Assembly (NCBI GenBank): GCA_949752795.1
Contig: OX457058.1
Coordinates: forward strand, 156,925,353 to 156,989,352
DNA from: Hyperoodon ampullatus
Lineage: Eukaryota; Chordata; Mammalia; Artiodactyla; Ziphiidae
Reading direction: 5' to 3'
Length of the DNA stretch: 64,000 bases
A model generated the notes under the pieces. That model was not told the DNA's origin. It ran no database searches and saw only the letters and a program-made list of their open reading frames with translations. Shown one piece after another: positions 47,380 through 58,769 of this stretch. The first letter of the stretch is position 1, and every line of letters starts with the position of its first letter. A program made the position numbers and the translations under genes.

Positions 47380-48190
47380 GTATTTTTAGAAACTTTTAGT
47401 ACTCCAACACACAATATAAATAAAAAACACATCTTAGTATGAAAATTGAAGTTTCAGAATAAGTCTCCTGACCTCCCATTCCAACTACACTGATGATCTT
47501 AAGCTCTTCTTATTTAGAATTTCTGAAGCCATCACTGCCTATGCGTTGGGTTGAAATAAAGGCACAATGATGTTTCAAGGATTGTACCCTATGACTGAGA
47601 GGCAGAATGGAAGAGTGCCAAATCATAGCCTGGCACTAATAATAGGAATATATAAAATATGAAGAATAAGGATGAAGGAGGGAAGTGGGGTACCTGAGAA
47701 AGTTAAGTCAATGATTGGATGAGGTCCACAGTACAACTGTGGGAGAGTCATTTAGAATTCTGCCCTCAAATGGGGAGACAAGGCACCAGGCCCTGTTGCC
47801 TATTCTAGTCAGCGTACATTATGAGAGCAGTGCTAGCTACCAGAAAAGGCATTCCACATGTATGTGTCTTATATTGTTTACCACTATTCCCCAAATAAAA
47901 CCTGTTTCAAAGAATTCCATCTTTAACATGCCTCACATATACACACATTCAGCATCCTTATTCATGTTCTTATGTAATTGGAGTGAATGCCTGGACACCC
48001 GTTTTTTAATCTGTCTTCGCTCTTGAGTTCCAGTTCTCAACTGCCTCCTTAATACAGCCAGAGGATCCTGGCTGCCACCTCACACTCCCTGGATGAAACT
48101 GTCTTGTTTTCTCTACTAAAGCCACCTCTGGTCCTTTTCCTTGTCTGAGTTAGTAGATCATTCTCCTTCCACTGAGTTTCAACCCCTCAG
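47380..48190. other. unique sequence
   Basis: No gene was seen. A 103-codon frame at 47715-48026 has no recognisable domain. L2-like pyrimidine-rich text begins near 48000. Confidence 0.4.
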
Positions 48191-48206
48191 CTAAAAGCAC
48201 GGCATC

Positions 48207-48418
48207 GGGCTTCCCTGGTGGCGCAGTGGTTGGGAGTCCGCCTGCCGATGCAGGGGACGTGGGTTCGTGCCCCGGTCCGGGAGAATCCCACATGCCGCGG
48301 AGGGGCTGGGCCCGTGGGCCATGGCCACTGAGCCTGCGCGTCTGGAGCCTGTGCTCCGCAACGGGAGAGGCCACAACAGTGAGAGGCCCGCATACCGCAA
48401 AAAAAAAATAAAATAAAA
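48207..48418 (+). mobile_element. CHR-type SINE with a microsatellite-like tail
   Basis: Full body with a tail that has evolved from A-run to (aaaat)n (48399-48418). The 15-bp duplication taaaagcacggcatc lies at 48192-48206 and 48419-48433. Confidence 0.93.
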
Positions 48419-48499
48419 TAAAAGCACGGCATCATCTTCAACTCTGCTCTTATTCTTCATATTCAATCAACTGACAGTCCCAGTATTTCCCCTCTTCTC

Positions 48500-49005
48500 T
48501 CATTTATTTATTTTGCCAATGTCCTACTTTAGGCCCTTATCTCTCTTCTGAAATATAGTAATAGCCTCCCAACTGGCCACTCTGCTTCTAGCTGCTTGGT
48601 GGTCCAATCCCCCTTGTCTTCTGAGTTTTCTTTCTAAAACACTGTTACAACTTGTCAGTGTCCTCAGAACTCCTGGGGGCCTGCAGAAGTCTCAGTTTCT
48701 ATGCATTCATGGCTCTCCACAACCCACCCTCCATTTGCCAATCATCCCTCCTGACACTTACCAACACTTCCCCTTTGTCTCAACCGGCATGCCTGACATT
48801 TTTTGCATCTCCTTGAATCTATTCATACTGTTGTTGGAAAACCTTCCCCTGCACTTCACCTTCTTAAACATGTCTATCTGTCCCTCAAGGCCCAATGTAA
48901 GAATTCTCCATAAAACCCCTTTTGATTCCTGACCTCCACTAATGATACTTATTAACAGTTATTACTTATTAACACTTGATAACACTTATTAATACTTATT
49001 AGGTA
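48500..49005 (+). mobile_element. L2 LINE relic
   Basis: L2-type text: 'gcctcccaactggccactc', 'ttctttctaaaacactg', 'catggctctccacaaccc', 'aaaccttcccctgcac' and 'aatgtaagaattctcca'. At 48945-49003 there is a degenerate repeat of acttattaaca-like units. Confidence 0.5.
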
Positions 49006-49079
49006 TTTATATTTTGCTTTTAGTTGTATAATAAAACTTACTTCTGCTTTTTAACATAAGTCATTATTTCCATGTCTAT

Positions 49080-49370
49080 CTTCCCCTCTCTCTGACACTG
49101 GATTGTAAATTCCCAGAGGCTAAAACTCATGTTTTCATCCTTTAAGACCAAGCTTAAATGTCACCTTACCCATACTGACTAATGCTTTATCCTTTATCTC
49201 AGCTCCAAAATATTATAAATGCATATTACATAATATAATACCATTTTAAAATTAGTTCTTGTTCCTGTATCTTATCTCCCAAATTAGATTGTAACCCTCT
49301 CAAGGTTAGGGAGCCTGTATTCTATTGAACTCTTATATACGCTGTATATTATTACACAACTAATGCTTGA
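49080..49370 (+). mobile_element. L2-like 3' end
   Basis: A second L2-type block: 'ggattgtaaattcccagagg', 'taagaccaagcttaaatg', 'tagattgtaaccctctc' and a tail ending 'taatgcttgatggatga'. Confidence 0.45.
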
Positions 49371-49374
49371 TGGA

Positions 49375-50935
49375 TGATTCAACTAGCATATCTTCTTAGC
49401 AAAATAAAAATACCAGGCTCTTCAAATAATTAGCTTTGTGACCTGAAACAAATCATTTATCTTCCAGGTGATTTAGCTTACTTTAGTGTGAAATAGATGG
49501 TACCTTAATTTCTTAAATGTAGAGATTCACTGATGTGTTCCTTTAAATCACATGCTAAATCTAAAAGTGATGTCAACAACAACAACAAAAAAAACAAAAA
49601 CAAAAAATTCAGAATCAACTGCATGTTTTCTGAAAGCAATATGAAAGGCATTATTTAATAGAATGCAGTATTATTCTAATTTATTCTCAGAATTTTAAGA
49701 AATATATCAGACAACATTTTTCCTGTCATCATACATTAAAATATGTACATATTAATATATTAAGTATGTATAAATGCACATACACATATATATATTTGTA
49801 TATAGGTAAATGTGTAATATATATAGTTTTTTTTAGCCATTGTAAGATTATTGCCCTGATGTTTATGTAAAAAACCAGTTCACAGGCTTCCCTCATATCA
49901 AGATGCACATTCACCTTTATCAGCTACTATTTTTCTTAAAATCTAAAAGAGGGGACCCTAATGTATTATTGTGGTCATTATACTTTACTCCATTTTGTTT
50001 ATCCCTTTCCAATGTATTGTGGCACCTTGAGCAATATACGAGATTAGTTCTTTTGTTTTAGAATGACAGTCCTGCAGTTGTTAGAACAGGGATTACATTA
50101 ACACTACTCTCCAAAGTCAAGATTTTTTGGACATTTCAACCATTAGGTAGCAATAACAGAAAGCATTCTAAATCTTTTGGAGTTTTGTAAGATATTGTAC
50201 TTCTTGTTAATTGAATTGAGAGATGATTGCCCTATGATTACCTCAATTTATTCACGCACTGTATAATTTACCATAATGATAATTAACTCATACTGAATAT
50301 GGTAAAATGTGCATGAATTTCTCTTTCTCTCTCACCCTCCCTTTCTCCTTCTCTCTGTCTCACTTTCTTTCCTCTCCTCTGCCCCTTACTATCACAATAA
50401 GTAAATATTTTACATATAATCTGACACGATTTTTTTATAGAGCCTTCCTTCTTATATTAGTATGTCAGTCAAAGTATTATACCTCTAAATAAAAGTGAAA
50501 GGCCATTTTTTCCCCAAATTCCTAGGTGATTGGTTGCTACTTAACTTATTGCTTTGATCTAATTATGTCTTGGTTTGTGAAGGAAGGACCTTAACCTGGC
50601 CCATTATATGATATTTTTATTTCTAAGTTAATTTGTTCCTAAATTGCCCATAGTGCCTCAGTATTTCAGAGGTTATATTGCCACAATTTCTTCTACACTG
50701 AAATCAAACACTTACGGAGTTGGTCAGATGATCAAACTAATATATGCTTTATAAAAACTGTTTAATTCTACGATAAGGGAAAGAAGTATATTGTAACTCA
50801 CAAATATACAAATGGTTTCACAATTTTGATATTTGATAGTTCAAATTATTTTAGATCAAAAAAAATCTGAAGCACAAAGAAACTAAGCAATATTTTGTGT
50901 GTTCATCCTTATAATAATGTAATCAGACCAGTATT
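49375..50935. other. unique AT-rich sequence with low-complexity tracts
   Basis: An (acaa)n/A-rich patch lies at about 49577-49608. TA-rich text lies at 49740-49830. A pyrimidine-rich (CT) tract lies at 50319-50388. No gene was seen. Confidence 0.45.
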
Positions 50936-50939
50936 TATA

Positions 50940-51135
50940 GATGAAAAGATATGATTCTGGAGTTACCTCAAAATAATCAGGGGCTAGAGTAGGGAGGTGA
51001 TTGAGGATAGAGATGGGACAAAGTCAGCCATGAATTGATCATTGTTGAACCTGTGTGATGGACATGGAAGTTCATCATATGATTGTATTCACTTTTGAAT
51101 ATGTTTGACATTTTCTAAAATAAAAAAGTGTTTAA
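50940..51135 (+). mobile_element. old L1M-type 3' end
   Basis: The end reads 'gtgatggacatggaagttc', 'tgtattcacttttgaatatg' and 'tttgacattttctaaaataa' + A-tail. That is the style of L1M 3' ends. Confidence 0.55.
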
Positions 51136-51149
51136 AAAGAATATAATGA

Positions 51150-51271
51150 GGCATCTGGAGTGTGACACATGTCAAGGGGCCCAGGTCAGAGTCCTGGCCC
51201 TGCTTGACTTTAGATGGGTCACAAGTTCTTAGACTTCATTTTCCTGTTAGTAAAATGAAGGCATTAGATGA
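51150..51271 (+). mobile_element. MIR SINE, left part
   Basis: MIR blocks 'tcagagtcctggccctgc', 'gatgggtcacaagttctta' and 'cctgttagtaaaatgaagg' then 'ttagatgagat'. It stops at a MER5-like insertion. Confidence 0.55.
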
Positions 51272-51588
51272 GATCAGTGGTTCCCAAGAAGGTGAAATTG
51301 CCTAGGAAACTTTTTAAAATAACACTAACAACTCTAGAATTTTGCTTGGATGCAGAAGGTAGAAGGGAATGTGTATTTCAAAACAACTTCTCAGGTAACT
51401 GTGATACTGCAATTCCTTACATGCACACAGATTTGAGGGTATCAAAGACAGTGACTTCAGGCCCTACCCCCACAACATTTCATGAGGTCTAGGATGGGTT
51501 CTGAGGATACATATTTTTAAAAAGCTCTCCAGGTGATTCTAATAGGGGTCTACATGCCACACTTTGAGAAGTGCTTTTCTAAATCATA
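51272..51588 (+). mobile_element. MER5-like hAT relic inserted in a MIR
   Basis: It begins cagtggttcccaa and ends 'cacactttgagaagtgctt', close to the inverted termini of MER5. 'tgattctaataggggtcta' and 'ggccctaccccc'-like text (51459-51470) lie between. The MIR text resumes after it at about 51590. The 74-codon frame inside is chance. Confidence 0.65.
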
Positions 51589-51640
51589 TCCATGGCCTTT
51601 TCCAACTTTAATACCCCATGCTGTTCCATGACCATTTTGT
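51589..51640 (+). mobile_element. MIR SINE, right part
   Basis: The text 'atccatggccttttccaac' + 'tttaata' is the MIR position that follows 'tagatgat', so it completes the MIR begun at 51150. Confidence 0.5.
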
Positions 51641-51644
51641 TTTT

Positions 51645-52470
51645 TCTGTTTTGTACCATTCTATGAACAACTGGTCATTTAATTACAAGTATATAATGGT
51701 CAATAAACTGATGCTAAGTTTCTTGCTTTGGGTCATGAAACAAGGTAGAAGCAGACTCTGGTTTCGTTAAAATTCATGTTATATATATACAGCCAAAACT
51801 CTTGTTGGGGAAAAGATTTTCCAAAGTAAATTTAGCCCATCAATTTTACATTGACTACTTAAAACAGATAAATTATTTTAGTTTTTTGTCTCCAGTCTTA
51901 CTTCCTAATGTTTACATTGCACGGAGTTTTATTCTTTATGCTGGTCCTACTGGATAGATTAATAAATTGAGATTAATGAGATTCTTCCTATTCCACCTGT
52001 TTTTAACCAAACGCCTACATGCTACATGAGCAGGTGGGTGACTGTTATTGTTGATCACCAAGCTTCTTTGCAGAGTGAACAAGGGTTAGATGTGAATGTT
52101 AGAAAAAATATTGTGATAAATTTCTGCCTCCAATAAAGAACCATAAATATAGGTCCAAAAGTTTTAGTAGCCACCACAAACTTTTGTTTTAATCACCACT
52201 TCCAAATCTAGAAATTATAGTAATTTAGTGGCCCCAAACTACATTCTGGAGAAGACAATATAAGAAAAGCTGAAAAGCAGTCAAAGCCTTGAAGTGTTTT
52301 AAAAAAAAGCCTCTTCTTTACCTTTCCATCCACTTACAACTTTCTGACCATAGAGGAAATGACTTTATAAAGCATCATACTTGTGACTCCAGTTGATTTC
52401 ATAGGGTTGACAAGAGGAAGAATAATAAGATGTTAACATGTCATTAAAATGAGTGCTGAGTATATAATGT
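51645..52470. other. unique AT-rich sequence
   Basis: No gene or clear repeat was seen. Confidence 0.4.
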
Positions 52471-52475
52471 TAACC

Positions 52476-52806
52476 TGAAACAAATAGACTGTCAGATATT
52501 TCTCCGGCAAAGATGGGTTTATTCAGGATCAGCAGAGAACTGCATTTCAGGATCTGCAACCACATTGAGGCACATGCAAGTCCCCAAACTGCAAGAGAAG
52601 GACAATACTTTTATAAGGAGGAAAAGAGAGTTGGGGGGCTATAGTAAACATAGAGTCCTTGGCTTTTCATTGGCTGAGTCTCTTCCAGGAAGGAAGAAGG
52701 GCCTTTCTTCTTCCTCTTGGGCTCTGCTATTATCTCAGGGCGTAAGAGCTTCCCCTCTGGTCTCCCAACTCTATTTAATTGAGGTTTCTGTTTGTTCATT
52801 TTTTAC
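52476..52806 (-). mobile_element. probable retroviral-type solo LTR
   Basis: On the minus strand the signals are in the right order: CCAATGAAAAG (52675-52665), then the TATA-like CTTATAAAAG (52618-52609), then AATAAACC (52521-52514). The plus-strand left end starts tgaaac, like the LTR ends at 24 and 26.6 kb. The right boundary is uncertain. The 126-codon frame at 52565-52945 has no domain and is not supported as a gene. Confidence 0.5.
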
Positions 52807-52809
52807 AGT

Positions 52810-53815
52810 AGAAAAACTAGCTTATCTGTGGGGCATAATATTTGACAGTGATAATGAAGAAGCTTACACAGATAACTTTGCCCTTTGTGCTTTGTCTCAT
52901 TCTCAAAGCTTTTCTGAGCTCAGAAATCGCTGTAATGTTCTATAAATGTGTTTAATATTTTATTTCTTTAAAAAATTTACTACTGAGTAAAGGACTTAAA
53001 TAAAATTATAACTGACTCTTAGTCAAAGAATAAAACCTATCTCTGGCCCTATGAGCACTGTGGTATAAATCTCATAAGAAGAGGTAGCCTGTCCTGTGAC
53101 CAGGTTGCATAGTAATATGAGCCACACAAATACAGACACAGGTAAATGCCTCAAAACCTAAATATTTTATTAGAAGAAATTTCTGATTCAGTAGTTTCCA
53201 TTCCTCTGGCCAATGTCAAAGTCTGTTTCTAGGAAGGAAAGGTGGTAAATTCCTAACAACTGAATTGCAAATTTCGTTGTATGTTTTAAGATGACTCTTC
53301 CCCAGAAATACAGCTCTTGTGATAGCTTTGTGGAATTTTTTTTTTCCCTGCATTTACCTGTAGATAAGTTGAACAATTCCATGGTTCTAACTAGTTCCCT
53401 GGTTCTTACTAATAATAGAACATGTTATATTAAGGATAACTGATGTTGGAGAAAGTCAGGATGGGGTGTGATGTATGGATGAGGTAACCAAGAGACTCTG
53501 TTCCTATTGTCCTGGAGTATCTAGAATAGTCCAGACATCTTCCGGTGAACCCAAGTCAGGCCTATCAGGAGCCACTAGAAAAACTTGCTGAGACAGTGTC
53601 TCAGAACCAGGATTTCTCAGAAGATGATACATTTAATAGTCAGGATCAGTTAAAGTCAAAAGTTGAATAGAAAACATATCCAAGGAAGTAAGCCAAGTTG
53701 GTAGGAAGGCATAACTATTTTTAGTTACCTCTAGAGAAAGTACAGGGCTAAAATTGTGAATCCAAGGAAAGGATAATGAGCTGAATGATGTAGAACTAGG
53801 GGAGAAATTAAGGAG
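52810..53815. other. unique sequence
   Basis: No gene was seen. The reverse frame 53188-53382 is chance. Confidence 0.4.
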
Positions 53816-53831
53816 CAAGAAATCCAGAAGT

Positions 53832-54021
53832 GGGCTTCCCTGGTGGCGTAGTGGTTGAGAGTCCACCTGGCGATGCAGGGGACGCAGGTTCATGCCCCAG
53901 TCTGGGAGGATCCCACATGCCGTGGAGTGGCTGGGCCCGTGAGCCATGGCCGCTGAGCCTGCGCGTCCAGAGCCTGTGCTCCGCGACGGGAGAGGCCACA
54001 GCAGTGAGAGGCCTGTGTACC

Positions 54022-54059
<38 letters not shown>
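53832..54059 (+). mobile_element. CHR-type SINE with a very long A-tail
   Basis: Full body with a pure A-run of 39 bases (54024-54062, the last bases shared with the target duplication). The 12-bp duplication aaatccagaagt lies at 53820-53831 and 54060-54071. A long uninterrupted tail suggests a recent insertion. The 172-codon reverse frame and the 139-codon forward frame run through it and are not genes. Confidence 0.93.
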
Positions 54060-54065
<6 letters not shown>

Positions 54066-54071
54066 AGAAGT

Positions 54072-54535
54072 AGAATGGGCTCTACAGTTGGTTGAATTGA
54101 TGGCTCAATTATGTCATCATAAACCAGGTTCTTTCTCTCTGCCATCCTCAATATGGCAGCTTTGTCCTTACACTGGCTATCCTCTATGCAAGATGTCTAT
54201 AGCTCTTCCAAATGTCAGATCTAGAAATGATAACATCCAGAGGAAATAATCAGCCTCTTAGGTGCAAGAAAACCTTTTGCAGCACCATCAACAGTCCTGA
54301 GTTCCTCTGACATCTTATTGGTCAGCATTAAGTCACATGTTCATTCTTAAACCAATAAGATGAAAGGAATACCATGGCTAGAGTATACAGAAATGGAATA
54401 GATTTTAGAATGTTAAATACAAATTTACTCATACAGAAGAAAATGGGGAGAATTCACATCTCATTCTCAATCCAAAGGGCCATGGTTGGTCTGTTGTAAC
54501 CTAGTCCTAACTTTGGAACTAGAAGATATCTTTAG
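54072..54535. other. unique sequence
   Basis: No gene or clear repeat was seen. Confidence 0.4.
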
Positions 54536-54539
54536 TAGT

Positions 54540-55359
54540 TGTAATTTCCTAGGACTGCTGTTACAAACTACCACAATCTGGATGACTTAAAACAACAGAA
54601 ATTTTGGTCTGACAGTTCTGGGAGGTAGAAGTCCAAATTCATGGCATCAGCAGGGCCATGGTCCCTCTGAAACCTGTAGGGAGTTCCTTCCTTTCCTCTT
54701 TCTAGCTTCTGGTGGTTTGCCAGCAATCTTTGGGGTCCCTTGATGTCTTAGTCCATTTAGGCTGCTATAACAAAATACTATAAGCTTATAAGCAAAAGAA
54801 ATCTATTTCTCACAGTTCTGGAGTCTGAGAGTTCAATGTCCAATGTCAAATAACTCACAGATTAGGTGTCTGGTAAGAGCTCACTTCCTGGTTCATAGAA
54901 GACCATATTTTCCCTGTTTTCTCACATGACAAAAAGGGCAGAGATCTCTCTGGAGTCTCTTTTATAAAGGTACTAATCCCAATAATTAGGGCTTTGCCCT
55001 CATGACCTAATTACCTCCCAAAGGGCCTACTTCAAAATGCCATCAAATTGGGGATTGGGATTTTAACTGTCTGGGGGTCACAAACATTCAGTTCATAGCA
55101 CTTGACGTACAGCTGCATAACTCCAGTCTCTGACATCTTTATCACATGGTGCTCTCCCTGTGTGTCCCTGTCTTCACACGGCTGTCTCCTTATAAGGATA
55201 TCATTCCTATTGGATTAGGGCCCCTCCAGCATGACTTCATCTAACTTAACTAATTACATCTGCAGCCTTCCTGTTTCCAATTAAATTCACATTATGAGGT
55301 ACTAGGGGTTAGGATTTTAACATATCATTTATAGGGTAGAAAATATTTAACCTATATCA
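54540..55359 (-). mobile_element. MLT1-type MaLR LTR interrupted by a second MaLR LTR
   Basis: The outer element starts at 'tgtaatttcctaggactg' and ends near 'taacctatatca'. Reverse MLT1 text is visible: 'acaaactaccacaatctgg', 'cttaaaacaacagaaat', 'gtcttcacacggctgtc', 'ccttataaggatatcatt', 'gattagggcccctccagc' and 'gaggtactaggggttagg'. The middle (54744-55100) is another LTR. Confidence 0.75.
54744..55100 (-). mobile_element. MST-type MaLR solo LTR nested in an MLT1-type LTR
   Basis: It is 357 bp, TG...CA, and reads in reverse as an MST/THE-type LTR: 'gctgctataacaaaatac', 'atttctcacagttctgg', 'cttcctggttcatagaag', 'cttttataaaggtactaatc' and 'catgacctaattacctccc'. The 5-bp duplication cttga lies at 54739-54743 and 55101-55105. 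The match is perfect. Confidence 0.85.
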
Positions 55360-55434
55360 GTAGGCTTTTCCAGACCTTTCCAGTTTGTTCCAGTCTAGAT
55401 GCAAAGCTGTGGGGTTTAGACTAATTAGCTAGAG

Positions 55435-55615
55435 CACTATTCCCGAAACTTGCTGAACATAATAATCACTTCAGGCCCTTAGTGAACATACAGATTCCTG
55501 GGCCTCACCATAGACATACTGAATCAGGATCTCTAAGGAAGATGCCTAGAAATCTGCTTTTTAACAACTACCCCAGTTTGATTTTATGATCAAGCAAATT
55601 TGGGAAACATGGTGT
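55435..55615 (+). mobile_element. MER5-like hAT relic
   Basis: Blocks 'actattcccgaaacttgc', 'attcctgggcctcaccat', 'ctgaatcaggatctctaag' and 'gaaatctgctttttaacaa' fit the MER5 group, with a diverged right end. Confidence 0.5.
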
Positions 55616-55674
55616 TAGGGTGTCTAGCACTTATTGAGCTACGGCCATGTTATTCATGGCTGTGAAAGACATCT

Positions 55675-56753
55675 CTTTTCTTTTTTTTACATCTTTAGTG
55701 GGGTATAATTGCTTTACAATGGTGTGTTAGTTTCTGCTTTATAACAAAGTGAATCAGCTATACATATACATATATCTCCATATCTCTTCCCTCTTGCGTC
55801 TCCCTCCCTCCCACCCTCCCTATCCCACTCCTCTAGGTGGTCACAAAGCACCGAGCTGATTTCCCTGTGCTATGCGGCTGCTTCCCACTAGCTATCTATT
55901 TTACATTTGGTAGTGTATATATGTACATGCCACTCTCTCACTTTGTCCCAGCTTATCCTTCCCCCTCACCATATCCTCAAGTCCATTCTCTAGTAGGTCT
56001 CCGTCTTTATTCCCATCCTGCCCCTAGGTTCTTCAAGACCATTTTTTTGGTTTGTTTTTAGATTCCACATATATGTGTTAGCATATGGTATTTGTTTTTC
56101 TCTTTCTGACTTACTTCACTCTGTATGACAGACTCTAGGTCCATCCACCTCACTACAAATAACTCAATTTCGTTTCTTTTTATGGCTGAGTAATATTCCA
56201 TTGTATATATGCGCCACATCTTCTTTATCCATTCATCTGTCAATGGACACTTAGGTTGCTTCCATGTCCTGGCTATTGTAAATAGAGCTGCAGTGAAAAT
56301 TGTGGTACATGAGTCTTTTTGAATTATGGGTTTCTCAGGGTATATGCCCAGTAGTGGGATTGCTGGGTCCTATGGTAGTTCTATTTTTAGTTTTTTAAGG
56401 AACGTCCATACTGTTCTCCATAGTGGCTGTATCAATTTACATTCCCACCAACAGTGCAAGAGGGTTCCCTTTTCTCCACACCCTCTCCAGCATTTATTGT
56501 TTGTAGATTTTTTCATGATGGCCATTCTGATTGGTGTGAGGTGATATCTCATTGTAGTTTTGATTTACATTTCTCTAATGATTCATGATGTTGAGCATTC
56601 TTTCATGTGTTTGTTGGCAACCTCTATCTCTTCTTTGGAGAAATGTCTATTTAGGTCTTCTGCCCATTTTTGGATTGGGTTGTTTGTTTTTTTGATATTG
56701 AGCTTCATGAGCTGCTTGTAAATTTTGGAGATTAATCCTTTGTCAGTTGCTTC
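55675..56753 (-). mobile_element. 5'-truncated L1 (3' UTR plus the end of ORF2)
   Basis: About 1.08 kb on the minus strand with the A-tail at the left. The 12-bp duplication tgaaagacatct lies at 55663-55674 and 56754-56765. It keeps about the last 250 codons of ORF2. The zinc-knuckle-like [16 protein letters not shown] is intact (56370-56552 frame). The C-terminus (YYSAIKRNE...HICGI) is at 56243-56058. Stops and frame changes lie between the segments, so no functional protein is expected. The hexamer position reads ACTAAA. Confidence 0.92.
56058..56753 (-). pseudogene. ORF2 C-terminal fragment of the truncated L1
   Basis: Three open pieces lie in order on the minus strand: DRHF-type text ([20 protein letters not shown], from about 56700 to 56583), a zinc-knuckle segment (56552-56370) and the C-terminus (56243-56058). 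In life ORF2p would supply reverse transcription. This piece lacks the endonuclease and catalytic domains because of 5' truncation, and is broken by stops. Confidence 0.8.
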
Positions 56754-56765
56754 TGAAAGACATCT

Positions 56766-57652
56766 TATACATATCTCTTTTAACCAATCCTCATTGCAAA
56801 CATGGAGAAACGTGAGATTAAGTAAGAGTAGAGCTGGGATTGGAGCTAGATCTGATCTCAAAATATATGCTCTTTCTATCATGCTAATAGTAAATTAAAG
56901 AACCTTGAATCATCCACTCCACTGTGGTCTACTCTCCTTATCTTGTTCACAGGGTTAAATCTTATTACTTTTGTTCTTGTCCTTGGAAGAAACAGCTGGC
57001 AGCTCTCCTTCATTTGGTTTTGCATATGAAAAACATCTTCTCCCCATACCCCCTTGATCCTTTACTTTTGAGTCACTTTTTTTGTTTTACTTCAAGAACC
57101 TCTACAACTATTCTGTGTTTCTTTAGAGAAGAGGAAAATTTCTTGAAGCAGACTTCCTCTGCTTTCCTACCTTTAGCAGGGCTGAAACAAAAGTTACCTC
57201 TCCCCATATTTCCTTTCTGTCCTCCCTCAGATGCAAAATAGGTCATGTGGCTCTCAGCAGTTTATGCCAAGGTCTGCCAGGGAAGAATGAGACTTCAAAT
57301 CTTTCCACAAGTTGAACTTGAGTTAGAAAAATTGCACATATAACTGTTCAAAGGACGGGTAGTTTAAACTATAATGTGGAGGAACTGGGACATTGTTTTC
57401 CTGAGAACTTTGCTAGTAGGATTTTATTTTTAGTGCAATGAGGAGCCACTGAAGGATTTTAAAATAGATGGTGACATAATAAAATTTCATTTCTAAAAAG
57501 TATGATTGCTGTTGGGAAAAAGTATATTGGAAAAAGCTGGAAGGTGTTTCACAACCTCTCCAGGAAAATAATACATTAGGAGAACCACAGACTCCAAAAG
57601 TGTGGCTCATTTCCTGCCATATGTTTCCCTATATCCAAAATATTTTGTTGTG
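56766..57652. other. unique sequence
   Basis: A 105-codon frame at 56924-57241 has no recognisable domain. Nothing else stands out. Confidence 0.4.
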
Positions 57653-57657
57653 AAGTT

Positions 57658-58271
57658 TGATGCTGAAAACTCAGCCTCTGTGCACTGGTGCTGAATCAAA
57701 TCTCAGACACAGAGTTTTGGGTGAAGTAGAAAAGAACAGCTTTATTGCTCTGCCAAGCAAAGGGGGACCCAGCTGGCTCATGCCCTCAAAACTCTGTGTC
57801 CCAACCCAGGGGGATTTGGTGAGGAATCTTATAGCAATGGTTCAAGGGTGGGTTGCTGAAAAGATTAGGGTGTATGCAGGACCTGCATTCCTTTAATCTG
57901 GCCTCAGGTGGTCTCCTGATGAACTTCTGTGGTTATCAAACTGTGACCTTCTCTCTGGAATGAAGAATGCTTCATCAAGTAGTTAACATCTTCCATTTTT
58001 GGGGGGTTTGAGTTCTGCAGAAGAGCTCAAAGTTATTATGTATATCCCTTGAGTTGGAACCAGGATCCTGTCCTAAGGCTACACTCTTATTTCTTGACTG
58101 CACCTCCCTTGTCTCTGCATCCCCTCCCCTCCCTGATTAGCAACTGTTTGAACCTGCCCTTTGGAACTCAGGGAAGGTCATGGAGGCTGAAGACTATTTC
58201 CTACAAACAAGAAACATGGGGCACAGAAAAGCTTCCATGCCCAAGAACCCCACAGGTTCTGCTCGGTTTCA
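57658..58271 (-). mobile_element. solo LTR, class-I-like, subfamily A
   Basis: Second copy of the family at 23896-24490, starting tgatgctgaaaa and ending ctcggtttca. On the minus strand the hexamer AATAAAGC lies at about 57745-57738, downstream of a CTATAAGAT TATA-like box near 57832. Flanking 4-mers agtt/aatt may be a decayed duplication. It is 614 bp. No retroviral genes lie beside it. Confidence 0.7.
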
Positions 58272-58274
58272 AAT

Positions 58275-58545
58275 TCCACTGGCCCATGTTATTTGCCCCT
58301 TCAGTATAGCAATGTACGAGGACTGATCTACTAAAGTCATGTAGTAGGTTTAGGAATCTGTGTAACTCAGCCAACTGATGTTTCAAAATTCAACCAACAA
58401 GTCTAACATACATTGCTACTAACTTCAGGTTGTAAGAACTGTTTTCTTAGAAACAAAAACAAGAGAGAAGCTAAAGGACTCTCACAGAAGTGACCATATG
58501 TTTAATTCTGTCATTGATGTTTATAATGAATTAGTACACAGTGCA
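58275..58545. other. short unique spacer
   Basis: Nothing was recognised. Confidence 0.4.
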
Positions 58546-58549
58546 TAAA

Positions 58550-58765
58550 AATTTGAACCCTTGGGTCAAACTTCAGCGGCTCTGCCACACCCTTGCTGGG
58601 TGGCTTGGATGGGTTATTGAAACTCTGTCTGTTTCCTCATCTATAAAATGGGCATAATAGTTTCTACCTTCTTGTAAACTCTACATGAGATAATAAACTG
58701 AAAACGCTAGGATAGGGCATACAGTAGGCACTCAACAAGTGAGTATTGTGGTTGCTGTTTTATTA
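58550..58765 (+). mobile_element. MIR SINE, nearly full length
   Basis: MIR order from 'cttcagcggctctgccac' and 'gcttggatgggttattgaa' through 'cctcatctataaaatgggc' to 'gcatacagtaggcactcaac'. It is one of the better MIR copies here. Confidence 0.75.
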
Positions 58766-58769
58766 GTAG

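Noticed and set aside
52565..52945. 126-codon frame as a host gene
   Set aside because: It starts inside an LTR-like element and has no domain.
53633..54151. 172-codon minus-strand frame with a poly-Phe stretch
   Set aside because: The Phe run is the SINE A-tail read in reverse, and the rest is SINE body.
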